Below are positions 10,301-20,229 of a stretch of DNA of 64,000 nt, in pieces (positions within the stretch are counted from its first letter, which is position 1; each line of letters starts with the position of its first letter). The stretch lies in assembly GCA_000320605.2 (NCBI GenBank), contig KB445794.1, forward strand, positions 2,307,052-2,371,051. The letters are read 5' to 3'. The notes beneath the pieces were generated by a model. The model saw only the letters and a program-made list of their open reading frames with translations, did no database searches and was not told where the DNA came from. Source of the stretch: Gelatoporia subvermispora B (Eukaryota; Basidiomycota; Agaricomycetes; Polyporales; Gelatoporiaceae). The position numbers and the translations under genes were made by a program.

Positions 10301-11764
10301 AGAATCGTCGATAGACCAGACAACGCAAATATCGTCGGCAGCAAGTGGGTATTTAAAGTCAAGAAGAACGCGGCTGGGGAGATCGAGAAGTACAAGGCCA
10401 GGCTAGTCGCGCAAGGATTCACGCAAGTACCCGGGGTCGATTACTTCGACACTTTTGCTCCGGTAGCGAAACTAACATCCATACGGACCATCCTAGCGCT
10501 TGCGGCCCAAAACGGATGGCCTGCGCACCAGATGGACGTGAAGAGCGCGTTCTTGTACGGCAAACTGGACGAAAACGAACAGATCTTCATGTCTCAACCC
10601 CCCGGTTACCACGCTCCTGACAGCATCGGTAAAGTACTACGACTACTCAAGGCTATCTACGGGCTGAAGCAGAGTGGGCGTCGCTGGTACCAGACTCTAT
10701 GGGCTATACTCATCGAAATCGGCCTCATCCGCTGTGAAGTCGATCACGCAGTCTTCTATGTCCACCAACCTAATGGCGACTTCATCACCCTGGCGGTGCA
10801 CGTCGATGACCTGACACTTGTTGCTAATTCTACTGAGCTGCTCGGACGCTTCAAGAGCAAACTCAAGGCTCGGCTGGAGATGACCGACTTGGGTCCCATT
10901 CACTGGCTACTCGGCATCGAAGTCCGACGCGACGAAGACGCGGGTACTATATCCCTCTCCCAACGGTCCTATATCGATTCTATTCTCAGCCGATTCGGAC
11001 TCGCTGACTCGAAGCCAGCCTCCTCGCCGATGGACGCTCATGCGCACCTCAACAAGTCTCAAGGGCCGGCGACGTCGCGCGAATTCGCTGAAATGCGCGA
11101 TGTCCCTTACCGTGAGGCCATTGGGTCACTGATGTACGCCGCGTTAGGCACACGCCCTGATATTGCGTACGCCGTGAGCGTGCTCGCTCGTTTCTCGGAG
11201 AATCCTGGAAGGGTACACTGGGATGCGGTCAAGCGAGTGTTCCGCTACTTGAAGGGGACTCGTGAGTGGTGGTTGGTGCTGGGCGGACAAGATGATGGGC
11301 TGGTTGGGTATTCTGACGCTGACGGGATGTCGCACGAAGACCGACACGCTATCTCGGGCTATGTTTTCCTCGTTGGTGGGGGAGCGGTCTCTTGGAGCTC
11401 CAAAAGGCAGGAAATTGTCGCGCTGTCAACAACCGAAGCCGAATACGTTGCTGCCACGCACGCCGCGAAGGAGGCGATATGGCTCCGTGCTTTCGTGGCA
11501 GAAGTGTTCATGAATCCTATCGAGACGCTGCCTCTCAAGTCCGATAATCAATCCGCCATCGCCCTGGCGCAAAACGATCAATTCCATGCGCGTACTAAAC
11601 ATATCGACATACGTTTCCACTTCATTCGCTGGGTGGTAGAAGAAGGAAAGGTCTCCTTGGAGTATTGTCCTACGGATGACATGATCGCCGACACCCTCAC
11701 CAAGCCCCTCCCCAGTCCCAAGGCAAAGCATTTCGCCCGCGCGCTGGGCTTACGTCCGTCTTGA
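7301..11764 (+). CDS. Copia gag-pol polyprotein (1487 aa)
   Basis: One frame, no frameshift between gag and pol. In order: a UBN2/retrotran-gag type N-terminus; CCHC zinc knuckle CWNCGGTGHRKSQC at residues 302-315; a long acidic linker; aspartic protease DSGATKH at about 442; integrase HHCC region (LHRRLGHAS...FCDSCVFAKTR) from about 572; integrase core with HTDVWGP, SDRGGEY and the Glu in TPEENGVAER; reverse transcriptase (YFDTFAPVAKLTSIRT, QMDVKSAFLYGKL, VDDLTLV); RNase H with YSDADG and LSTTEAEY. The order protease-integrase-RT-RNase H defines Pseudoviridae/Ty1-copia. All catalytic acids I looked for are present, so the element may be autonomous. The start ATG overlaps the primer-binding site. 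Confidence 0.96.
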   Translation: MSPETPALERDDARDANGLSGIPHLKTDGSNWPVFKTRLAWALDARDLHGHLTGEDPRPLDPLADWRAGTAPPPSLAESADAQLLLAQGEILPLPSKDKKIDEKYALDYRAWRKKEAKARDLLARLVPDSVLRRMKRNGDSVADMWTWICSEFEDKTPLVQSNTLERFQTTRCPEHGDVSKHLDTLGEMVEELSAIGVEVSDQDYCAQILKSVPSQYADFLSGMMNAGRLLGTLITPDQAIQYLKQEYERKRLPSRGGTKPKSSKDERDAAYSAEDGRRRFSGRNRDGPSDRSGGTRRELTCWNCGGTGHRKSQCPSPKSKNDNPSGDGGEKGTTAANATLEEESDVEYSWMAAVSESESDSDNEISFATYFEMPEQAVPLLDDYLMPTLQAVSDSDSDDELLDDEDSSTTDTGGGNQSDDEIDVAAVVHGDIGCKQVDLYDSGATKHLSPFRERFVSLTEIPPRPINAANQQRFHAIGVGDMIIEVPNGANFSRIRLRDVLYAPQMGVTLISVGCIDAAGYSALFGGGRCQIRDRDGVVVGEILQSGGLYKVEQEQESAHSALEEVTLEELHRRLGHASPEAVQKLVSRGLVTGVKLVGTSQIKFCDSCVFAKTRRKPVPKERTSPLADEVGAVVHTDVWGPADVASIGGRKYYVSFTDDKSRLSATYLMRQKSDVRRVYGKYRGWIRTKFKRRIGTLQSDRGGEYIAEELQDMLDEDGTAHRLTVHDTPEENGVAERLNGVLLSRVRAMLHDSGLPKNLWGEAVMHATWLKNRMTTKPLGKDITPYEVAFGVKPDISSAHTFGCPVWVHDPSGSKLEGRAKEGRWVGIDLNSQGQRIYWPKTGTVTVERTVVFKPCEQAPRVHLEGEEGDKGSESGKKDTDSERIELDTAVDSTQEERPPPRSSRLRKPSAYIQRILEGENAEKIPSGLQVPVDTAVLAQESQDSGGAADEFAMSAAISDAEGLEPRNLSEAKRRPDWPRWEEAVAEELARLEKAETWRIVDRPDNANIVGSKWVFKVKKNAAGEIEKYKARLVAQGFTQVPGVDYFDTFAPVAKLTSIRTILALAAQNGWPAHQMDVKSAFLYGKLDENEQIFMSQPPGYHAPDSIGKVLRLLKAIYGLKQSGRRWYQTLWAILIEIGLIRCEVDHAVFYVHQPNGDFITLAVHVDDLTLVANSTELLGRFKSKLKARLEMTDLGPIHWLLGIEVRRDEDAGTISLSQRSYIDSILSRFGLADSKPASSPMDAHAHLNKSQGPATSREFAEMRDVPYREAIGSLMYAALGTRPDIAYAVSVLARFSENPGRVHWDAVKRVFRYLKGTREWWLVLGGQDDGLVGYSDADGMSHEDRHAISGYVFLVGGGAVSWSSKRQEIVALSTTEAEYVAATHAAKEAIWLRAFVAEVFMNPIETLPLKSDNQSAIALAQNDQFHARTKHIDIRFHFIRWVVEEGKVSLEYCPTDDMIADTLTKPLPSPKAKHFARALGLRPS

Positions 11765-11771
11765 GGGGGAG
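11761..11771 (+). other. Polypurine tract
   Basis: ttgagggggag abuts the right LTR and overlaps the gag-pol stop codon, the usual priming site for plus-strand DNA synthesis. Confidence 0.8.
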
Positions 11772-12153
11772 TGTTGGATTTCAAGAGCGTCCGCACCATG
11801 GCGCGCAATGGCGCATCGGTGGCGGCGCGCTGTTTCCTTATGAGGCAACCCGCCCGATATGTCAGTGTTTTCCGATCCAACATACGATACTTCCGTTCGT
11901 ACTATACAGTTCTTATGTAATGTCTCGATTTCTCTTGTCTTTCGTTTTCGTGTGTGGAAGCCCTCAGACTTACGTGACCGTCTGAGGGTGAGTACTATAT
12001 TTCGGTACAAGTACATACATCAGGACTAACTGTATCTCAGTGTTGACAGCGACTTCGTCGCTTGTTCTAGGTACTTAATATGATTAGACTTACGTGACCG
12101 TCTGAGGTGTTGACAGCGACTTCGTCGCTTGTTCTAGATCTGCGCTTCCAATA
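11772..12153 (+). repeat. Right LTR
   Basis: 382 bp identical to the left LTR, followed by the target duplication ACGCA (12154-12158). Confidence 0.93.
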
Positions 12154-13965
12154 ACGCAATCTGATTACTTCCTTCGGCGATCCACCCTTCCATGTCTGCG
12201 TCGCCAACGTTGTTGCGGAAACCGACCATCCCGGCGACACCGGTCCAGCGGTGCTGGCAGAGCCAGCCATTCGTGCCGCCAGAGCCGGCACATGTGCCGA
12301 CACCTGAGTGCTCTCGTTGGTGAGGTCGATTCTGGACAGGTAAAGGTATGGCATACCACCGTTGGGGGCTCCGGCATGGTAGTCAGTGAAGCCTTCATAG
12401 CTGGACAGAATCGTCGGAGTGCCGTAGGGATGGGCGAGGGAGAATATCATGGCATTCACGTATGCATTGGATCCTGCAAGGGCGTTGAGAGAGGAGTTGA
12501 TCTGTCATCGCGCAGGTGAGCACGACTAGGAGGCGAAAGACTAGTATTACATGACGCCGTGGCAGCATAGATCATGTGGATAGTATGAGGCCCATATGCA
12601 CGACGTACCCTCTCAGTGTCGTGGTTGGCAACAAAGACATTAGCCTGGGAACCATCGACCCAACCTATCCATGGAAGTTCAAGTCTGGACTGCCTTAGAG
12701 GAGTTAATGATGCCATGTCTGAATTATCGAAGGTTTCCAGGCGCGAAATGCCCCCGCCCATGAACGCACTCTGAAGTGCGGAAGGGTATCTGAATCTATG
12801 GCATAATAACAATCAGTCTCCATATCCCGGGAACGGAGCGTCGTCGACTGTGGGCGCTGCAAAACAAACGTAACGCACTCTTGAACATCCCCTGATGACA
12901 AGCAGTCAGAATTCCTGACCAGGACTCACAGACTGAAAGTCTTCACCATTGCCGACGTAAAGCTGGGGAGTGACGGGCTGCCCCTCACCCCATACGACCT
13001 CCTGCGTGATATAGGGCTGAGAGTTGAGCAGAGAGAGGATGGCGGCAATATTCGCGGGATCGATGCCTGGCAATGGTAATAAAGTCTCGTGATCACGATC
13101 GCTGAGTAGACGAAAGCAGAGGACATTTCGATCTGAGGCCTTCATAAAAGTGATGCGTACCTTTCGCAGCATCAAGGCGGAGGCCAGTTACCCCTAATGA
13201 TAGCAAATCATTGGCGTGCGCGGAGAGGACACTCTGCACGTGCGAGGTCTCCGTCGCGAGGCTATATAATGATTTAATATAGTTGAAAGGCTACGAGGGA
13301 AATGTAGATACTCTGCTAAGCCATAGAGTTCGCAATTCCAGACCTCTTCCTCGTCGTACCAATTGGTGATGGGAGTCCTACACGGATGAAAGTCGGAGTC
13401 GGAGTAGATACCCGGGTAGTCGTAGTGCGTGAAAGAAGACCCAGCGATGCCAGTCCCGCTTGATTCAAGAGTCATATGGTTGATGATAATGTCTATCAGA
13501 TGTCACAAAGTTGATCAATGTACCACTATCCGCGGCATGCGACACTATCTGTCATTCATACCGGCGATAATTCCAACGCCCACAGCATCGCAGCGCGAGA
13601 CCATGTCAGCGTACTGGGCGCGGTCGCCTCTCTTGGAGGTCAGATTGTACGATACAGCTTGGTAGTCCGTCCACCACTCGGGGCCTTGCACATGCTCCTG
13701 TGCAGGGCTCGCTAGCGCAGAACGGCCGACTGTGCTCAGATGCTTGACAATGTGGGGCACGGGATTACTTACCCTGGACGAAAGCATACCCAGCAGGACC
13801 CAAGAAGGCTTCGCATTCTGCAGCAATGCTCTCCCAGGTCCACTCAAACATCTGAGCGATCACCGTCTTTGCGGCACCTGGAGCCCTTGCGGAAAGTATT
13901 CCATTCGACCCACCATGGACTCCGGTCGCCACAAAGAGTAGAATAGCAAGTAATATGCTACGCAT

Positions 13966-14652
13966 GGACGAAGGGCTGCGGGAACTGGACTGGATGGGGC
14001 TCAGTTACAACTGGCAGTGACAGTGCCAGTGACCTTTTATAAAGCCAGAGGGTTCGTGCCCTCGTGCCGCGGTGCTTCTAGGGCGCCGATGGCGTCCTTC
14101 AATATGTTCTGACCGTTGGCTTGCTGCTCACGCAGCACTTGGTAACGGACGAGACATTCGGGGAGAGAGATCCACATACGCGCGTAGCCCAACATGTACA
14201 GTATCACAGGGCATGGATCACAAGACGCGGTGTATTCCGCCGGTTACGGTGAATGGTGCACCTGATGGAGCGTCACGCTGCACGGACCGAGCATCGGGGG
14301 AGGAAGACGTAGTCTGATATCGAACTGGGGAAGTTCATTGCCAGCTTAGAGAGAAGAGGCCACTAGAAAGTAGCAGGATGTCACTAGATGGGTAGCAGGT
14401 CCATCAGACTGGCGGCTTATCGGACGCGGAGCGAACCCGGATGCAAAGGAAATGTTACTATTTCTGCCAAGACCTGCGCATATATGCCAGGAGAGGTATT
14501 CGTGTATCAGCGAGCGACGGAGGTGGACAGAGTGCCTGAGTAGCGACGGGCCAATTGTCGGCAATTGCCGTTACAAAGCGGCGCTGGCCGAAGTCAAGCC
14601 CGTCGAGCTCAACGTTGGCCACAGCTGCAGCCACAGCCTATCCTACATCGTC
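13966..14652. promoter_or_regulatory. Divergent promoter region, amylase / RBM18-like gene
   Basis: 687 nt between two ATGs facing away from each other. No other gene seen. A TATA-like ttttataaa lies at about 14035 on the amylase side (reading leftward). No operator-type repeats were recognised. Confidence 0.45.
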
Positions 14653-15780
14653 ATGGACGACCTCTCACTCGACTCTCCTCCTATGCACGGAGCTGAGGAA
14701 TCCAAGAATGTATCGATAATGAACAACCATCTCTCTTATCCGTCGTCCTTGGCAGTCGCAAATCCAGCACCGCCACCGAGCGTGCAGCCTCGACCCTTGT
14801 TGAAGGACAGATTGTACACCGGGAATCTCCATCCGACCGTTGACGAGTGCGTCGGCAAATTGGTCTTTTTTTCTTGTTACGCTGACCCGCGCTTGACAGA
14901 TACACGCTACTACAGGCATTCTCCAAGTTCGGCAAGGTGTCTAAACTTGATTACCTCTTCCACAAGACCGGTCCTCTAAGGGGCAAGCCACGCGGTTATG
15001 CATTCATTGAGTATGCAGAACAAGAGGTACGTCCATCTTTCGCTGCTTCATGTGCCGTTTACTCACCTCGGGTTTTATTGCATGTCATCACCACGCTCCA
15101 CATGACCATCCCGCTATTGTAGTGAACCCGAGGATTGAGAATAGCGGCATCCGCCGGCACAGCAGCTTACTTGCTTGTTTTGCTAGGACGCACAGAAGGC
15201 CCTCAACGGAGCGGATGGCAAGCTCCTCAGAGGCCGCAAGCTCGTGGTGACCTATGCGCACCAAGCTCCACTAGATGAAGCTGGAAGATCGAATGCAAGA
15301 CACCGGAGACCAACGACCGAGGCTGCAAAGCCTACGACGCTCAGTCTCATGAAGAGTGTGGGGAGCAGTAGAGCAGATGCGTACGTTCGATATTTTCCTT
15401 CGTGACAGCAACTTTAGTGATTAGCATATAGGGTGGACGCCAAAATCGCGCGCATGGAAGCAAAGCTTCGGCAACTGGAGCACTCCTCTTCTTCTGTGGT
15501 GCCGTCGACGTCTTCAAGGTCACATCCATCACTTCCTCCGAAACCGCTCTTCTCCCCCGCGCCTGCAGTATCCTCGATACCATCAAAGTCTGCAGCCCCT
15601 GATGGGGGTCGACCACGCAAAGCTACCTCCTCGTTGCCGATGAAGCCGTTGTCCATGTTGTCGCCCTCTAGCGGTATCAGTCGACCCTGCTCGACGCCGC
15701 CGGTAACCCACACTCCCACCATCCCTTCGATGAAAAAGACACCACTGTTGGGAGTGAAGATCGTCAAGAAGAAGGGATAA
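14653..15780 (+). CDS. RBM18-like RNA-binding protein (single RRM)
   Basis: Four exons, 14653-14846, 14900-15026, 15187-15380 and 15432-15780, all GT-AG and in phase, giving 287 residues. The RRM (residues about 50-140) contains the RNP2-like LYTGNLHPTVDEYTLLQ, then FGKVSKLDYLFHKTGPL and the RNP1-like GKPRGYAFIEY, followed by LRGRKLVVTYAHQ. FGKV..FDFLFHK and the trailing V.WAH are hallmarks of human RBM18, a small conserved nuclear RNA-binding protein of unclear function. The tail is Ser/Pro-rich and ends KKTPLLGVKIVKKKG. The DAKIARMEAKLRQLE segment could form a short coiled coil. Intact and probably single copy. Confidence 0.88.
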
Positions 15781-16231
15781 GGATGTTGCCCCCGCCTCGT
15801 CCTCATCTCATTGGTCTGGGTTGTATGATATTGCGTCTTCTCTGAAATTGTAATTATGCCTATTGCACCTTGCAACAGTGATATCCACGACAGAACAGTT
15901 ACTGAGTGCATGCTTTCAGACAATGGGTCATCGTAGTCAACCACCGACTTGGTGGCGGCGAACCATGACGTCATGGTCCAGTCTTGCCTCCGTACGGTAT
16001 CAGCACCTTGCACCCGCCACACCACTTCCATGTTCCACCCATCGGGTGTCAACATACTCTTACTCTCGATATATACGACACTCTGCTGAACATGAGCAGT
16101 ATAGCATCTGCTGTTTGGGAGCATGTCAGCTGTTCGCCAGAGACTGCAGACCAACTCAGCCAAATTTGGCGATGAAATCACTTGAGTTAGGTACTTTGCA
16201 TATATCATGATCGCACTACCTACGATGGGAC
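15781..16231. other. Intergenic, with an unexplained minus-strand frame
   Basis: A minus-strand frame is open from 16208 through this gap and on antisense into RBM18. About 120 of its codons lie outside the RBM18 gene (WNMEVVWRVQ, DWTMTSWFAATKSVVDYDD). It may be an exon remnant of another gene carried in with this block; I do not recognise it. Confidence 0.25.
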
Positions 16232-17523
16232 TTCAGTCGCGAGCGCTTTGGCAGATGTGCTCGAGAGGACGACAAAGCTAGAGTCTCTCGACTTCGGTGT
16301 GAATGTGGAAGAGCTCATCAAGTGCGAGCCGCGCATCGCACCTGCGCTGATCGCCAACCCTCCGTCTGCGAAGCTCAGACTCCTCGACGCCGGGAAGATG
16401 GCCCACCTGGCTCTGCGCTCTGCGTTCCCCGCCCCATCTGATCCTCGGAGAGAACAATGAAATCCACGGCCATGAAGGCAATACGGAAGTCCCTCGCGCC
16501 GCATTGTTGGAGTTCCTATCCGCAAATGCAGAGCGCCTCTGTGTGGTCGACTTGGACGAGGCGATATACAACCTCCTGGATCAGCGCTCACTGCAATTCC
16601 CCAACGTGGTGATGATCACGACACCGGGTCTGGATATTTCCGTCCAGGCGTGCGCGCGCATCTTTCCCAGCGTGCGCTACTTCCGTAATTTCGTGACAGG
16701 TACGTCGGACTATGCTCGCAGCGGGCAGCGCGTGCCGCTCTGGCCAGACCTACGTTCAGCGGAGGGGATGGGCAATATCGCTGTGTGGCTCGCACGGCAC
16801 CATCCCACGGTGCGCAGACTGCACATGTGGATGCAGTACGGGTACCGCGGGACGCGAGATGCGTTCGGGCAGGTGTGCGACGTCCTACGTGCCCGGCCGA
16901 TCGTGAGCCTGGGCTCGGCCGTGGAGATTGCGGACGACGCGCCGGACGACGATCACAATGCGCCGCCCTCGGGGCAGTGGCTCGTCCAACCACACTTCGA
17001 GATGGGGGACTTCTGGTCAGGGTTGGCGGCCGCGATCCCGCAGGCACGGTTCCTCCATCTCTGCTTCAGACGCCCCGGATCGACATATATGACGCTCGAG
17101 GTTCTCTTCGCCGCGATGCGTTCCGTCGTTCTTGTTGATCGGTGCTCTTCTGACGACGTGTACTGGGACCAGCTCGCGCACGAGACGATATCGTCCCTCG
17201 ACGCTCTGCCTGACCTGCGGTACGTCTCGCTGAGATATATCGGGCACATGGCAAGAGCAGACCAACCGAAGGTGCACGACTCTCAAGGCGCATTCCCCTC
17301 GCAGGAAGACGTGTTCTCGCTCTGGTTTGGTCGCATCCCGTCGCTCGAGTACCTTGAGCTGGACCTTGAGATCTGTGGGTGGAAGCGGAGCTGGTGGCGC
17401 AGGCAGCCACTGAACGACAGGCCGGGGAAGAATCCTTATGAGACGCGTCGTCGTATTATACGCGTCTCGGAAGAGGAGGGCTTGAGTGCAAGGGTGTATT
17501 TTGACTGGGATAGATGTAGATGA
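16232..17523 (+). pseudogene. F-box family copy FB3 (5'-truncated, frameshifted)
   Basis: Closest paralogue of FB2, about 95 percent identical by eye. It begins abruptly inside the family coding region at a position equal to FB2 3829, so the ATG and F-box part are missing. A 2-nt deletion (ctctgcgttc for ctctctgcgttc, about 16425) shifts the frame. From 16504 onward the frame is open to the normal end FDWDRCR. The intron donor found in paralogues (GCGGTGCGT) reads GCGATGCGT here. The GT is lost, and the 57-nt former intron happens to read through in frame. Non-functional as a full F-box protein. Confidence 0.85.
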
Positions 17524-18069
17524 TACTGCGGGAAGAGATCAAAGTCGCACGGATGGGATTGGAATTGTAGAATTTACTGCATCGTCGGTTATCATTGGAC
17601 AATAAATGTGCGACCCAGGGCTAGATCGTATACTTCCGGCCGGACGCTGGATGTTGGGGAGCTGCGTGATGAGACAATTTTCCAAAACACCGTACTTTCG
17701 TGAAGAGCGCTTTGACATCACACTGGCCATCGAAAAGTGAATATCCCACCTGGCCCTGATTGCCGCCATTCTCTTCTTCTGGAGTCTGATAGCACTTGTC
17801 ACTAGCACTCTCCTTACTCTCCATACAATTTGAGACCTCGTTCTCACCTTCAATTTCTGGATGTACATTCGAGTGATGACTCACATTGAGATAAGAGTTC
17901 TCTGGTGGTATTTTCGACGACACATACGAGACTCAGAGGATGAAGGTGTCGAGAACACTGTACAGAGGCAAACGATACAGGGAGTCTTCGATGCATGTAT
18001 CATCGACATTCGCGGGTCATGTACAATACAAAAGTCAGTTGGACTACCTTACAATCACGGGGGCACCAC
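17524..18069. other. Intergenic
   Basis: No gene supported. A polar minus-strand frame of about 100 codons (17923-17621; VSNCMESKESASDKCYQTPEE) has no recognised homology and no family context. Confidence 0.35.
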
Positions 18070-20229
18070 TCAAGGTACATATCGGAAGCCAGGCGCCTGA
18101 GAATCGATGTTCGAACAATGAGCCGGGCTCCTTTCGAGATAGAAGCAATATTCACTCACCTTGTCCGCCAGTTCAGACGTGTCGACGGTGGCGTCGGGAT
18201 CGACCTTTCCGTACTTCTGGTCTCTTCGTCTATTGTCTAAGCGATACGAGGTCTTATGCATACGAACATCTCAGATTCATGACTACCAAGAGAAAGCAGA
18301 GCGAACTCAACAGAAACAATGATAGCAACGATAGCAGATAGAAGCTGAAGAGCGCAAGTGACTGAGACGCAGATATCGGTTAGTGGGGACTCTTGTAGTC
18401 AGGAAAAGACGTACTAGCAAATCCTTTTCTGCACGAGATGAGCACGTAATATCCAGAAATCAGAGTCAGGCCACTCACACGTAGTGCGGTCCCTCTGTGG
18501 AGGGGTAAATGTGAGAGCCGAGCACGCTCCCGCACTGTCCAATAGACATGTACATTGGAATACCGGTCGCCTTCTTCGACTCCGAACCCAGATTATGCGC
18601 GACTACAGAAAAGTGAATAAGCGTAACTCTCGGGAGGGTATGGCAACTTACACCATGCAATAACGATACCAATGACTGAGTACGTCCCGCTCGTGATGCA
18701 GAATACCGCAAAGTAGCGAACATGGTTATTGGATTTAACTGCTAACAGCAAGCTGGTCCCAATGATTAGTCGCTCTTCTTTGCCACAGCGTCAAGATACG
18801 TACATATAGCCAAGAGCAGCGAGGGTGCTAACACCCGCTACAAACAAGCCTCTGTTCTGCAGCCTATCAGAGAACCATGATATAATGCACAACACGATAG
18901 CAGCGGCAGCGTAAGGCGGTACAGTGAGGACTTGTGCAAGTGCATCGTCTATATATCAGTGGCGATCAGTTAAATAATACAAAATACATCCGTCTCTACT
19001 CACCGAAGCCGAGAGTGGTGAGAATAGTTGGAAGGAAAGCAGAAATGGAGACAAGAGCACAATTAGCAGCGAAAAATATCACACCAACGGCGTAGACCTA
19101 GGTGCTCGCAGTCAACAATGAGCATATGGTTGATGATCCAACGGACGTACCCTCCAGTCTTTGAAGGCAGCTGTGATATGCTCTGGAGAACATCAAAGGA
19201 TGAGTAATTTCATCGGGCGTTAAATAAGACACCAACATACTCGTGTTGACGGTGCGGCCAACATCAGCTTTCAGCCCTCGGTTCATCCGATCTATCGCCA
19301 ACTCCCGCTCCCTCTCATTAAGGAAGGTCGTCTCCTCGGGCCGATCAGGTAGAAGGAGCATCATCATCAGTCCCAGAAGAAACGTCGGGCAGCCTTCAAT
19401 GATGAAAAGCAACCTCCAATTGGACACAGAGGCGTGAATGTGTTGCACGCCGAACGCTATGAGACCGCCGCAAGCACCTGCAACGGCGGCGAAGCCGAAG
19501 AAGTAGGCTAACCGCACTCCTATTTCTCTCCGCGTGTAGTAGAAAGCTATATCATGCGTTCAGTGTCGAGTGAAAGATCCAGAGATGTGGCTGCTAACAC
19601 ATGTAAAGAGGAATTCCGGGAGCAAATCCAGCCTCGAAGACGCCGAGACCAATTCGTGCGACCAACAAGCCGGGGAAATTGAACGCAGTAGCCTGACAGA
19701 ACCGGTGTTAACAGTACCCAGAGAGCAGAGGTACCTAGATTTTTCGCACCGTCAGCGTGGAACAGAGCCCCCATCCAAGCGCCGTGCAGCCCATCCAGAT
19801 GCGAGGAGGAAACAATTTTGATGTGATTATGGCAGGTACTTGACAGATGACCTAGATTATCGATTTTGTCGGGAAGAGGAGAGATAGAAAGATGAAAGAG
19901 GTACGGACATATGGGAAGAAAAAGACTGAGTTGACCCAGTCAAAGAGCACTCCGGTCGGGTCGCCGTGCAGAGTATCTTGTGGAAGCCCTTGCAAGCGTG
20001 CATTTCCCAAGTTCGTCCTGTCAAGGTCTCCACAAAGCGCTCAGCACACTCGAGTTGCGAGGGAGAAAGGTGACTCACACCCAAACAGGTATAGGATGCA
20101 TAGAATGGGCATAATCCGCATATCAAGTTTCCTGACGAGTTTTCGCTCTTCGACTGCCGGTTCTACGGCCGCCTGCTGGAAAGTCTCGTTGTGACCGTCG
20201 AATGAGTTAACCTTCTCTTCTAGAGACAT
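18070..20229 (-). CDS. MFS permease, anion:cation symporter (ACS) family
   Basis: Multi-exon plasma-membrane transporter of the Dal5/Tna1/allantoate-permease group. The start MSLEEKVNSFDG at 20229 leads to ERKLVRKLDMRIMPILCILYLFG, then across a clean phase-1 intron the family signature YLDRTNLGNARLQGL. Later exons give FFFPY, CQVPAIITSKLFPP and WMGCTALGWGLC, then LAYFFGFAAVAGACGGLIAFG, NWRLLFIIEGCPT and LLPDRPEETTFLNERERELAIDR, then DWRVYAVGVIFFAANCALVS. The C-terminus is NRRRDQKYGKVDPDA, TSELADK, and a last mini-exon APGFRYVP ending at 18070. These elements are characteristic of fungal ACS permeases for nicotinate, allantoate, pantothenate or similar acids; the substrate cannot be read from the sequence. 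No disruption noticed; exon limits in the middle were not all resolved. Confidence 0.85.

Larger units (their letters stand above)
6915..12153 (+). mobile_element. Complete Ty1/copia LTR retrotransposon
   Basis: 5,239-bp element with two 382-bp LTRs (6915-7296 and 11772-12153) that I find identical base for base. It is flanked by the 5-bp target duplication ACGCA (6910-6914 and 12154-12158). The LTRs begin TGTTGG and end CCAATA. A primer-binding site follows the left LTR, a purine tract ttgagggggag precedes the right LTR, and a single uninterrupted gag-pol frame fills the interior. Identical LTRs and an open frame indicate very recent insertion and possible activity. It lies antisense within the amylase gene. 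Confidence 0.95.
6087..13965 (-). pseudogene. Secreted GH13 alpha-amylase with CBM20, disrupted by a copia element
   Basis: Starch-degrading alpha-amylase of the basidiomycete type. The ATG at 13965 begins a signal peptide (MRSILLAILLFVATGVHG). About ten short-intron exons follow. Landmarks in order are QMFEWTWESIAAEC, the substrate-cleft WWTDYQ.VSY, SSFTHYDYPGIY, the nucleophile region GLRLDAAKG, the acid/base Glu in ITQEVV, NHDTER with the third acidic residue, the C-terminal beta domain (LPDGTYCDVISG-like; here MPDGTYCDVI) and a CBM20 starch-binding module (TLPANTDFQYKFIRKE, WESDPNREFTT) ending at the TAA at 6087. All splice sites I checked keep phase, so the gene was intact before a 5.24-kb retrotransposon entered the exon coding for SNQIAFGRG. 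It diverges from the RBM18-like gene across a 0.69-kb promoter. Confidence 0.88.

Noticed and set aside
9436..10422. Long minus-strand open frame of 328 codons
   Set aside because: Antisense to the copia integrase/RT region; product is Ser/Arg-rich and has no family features.
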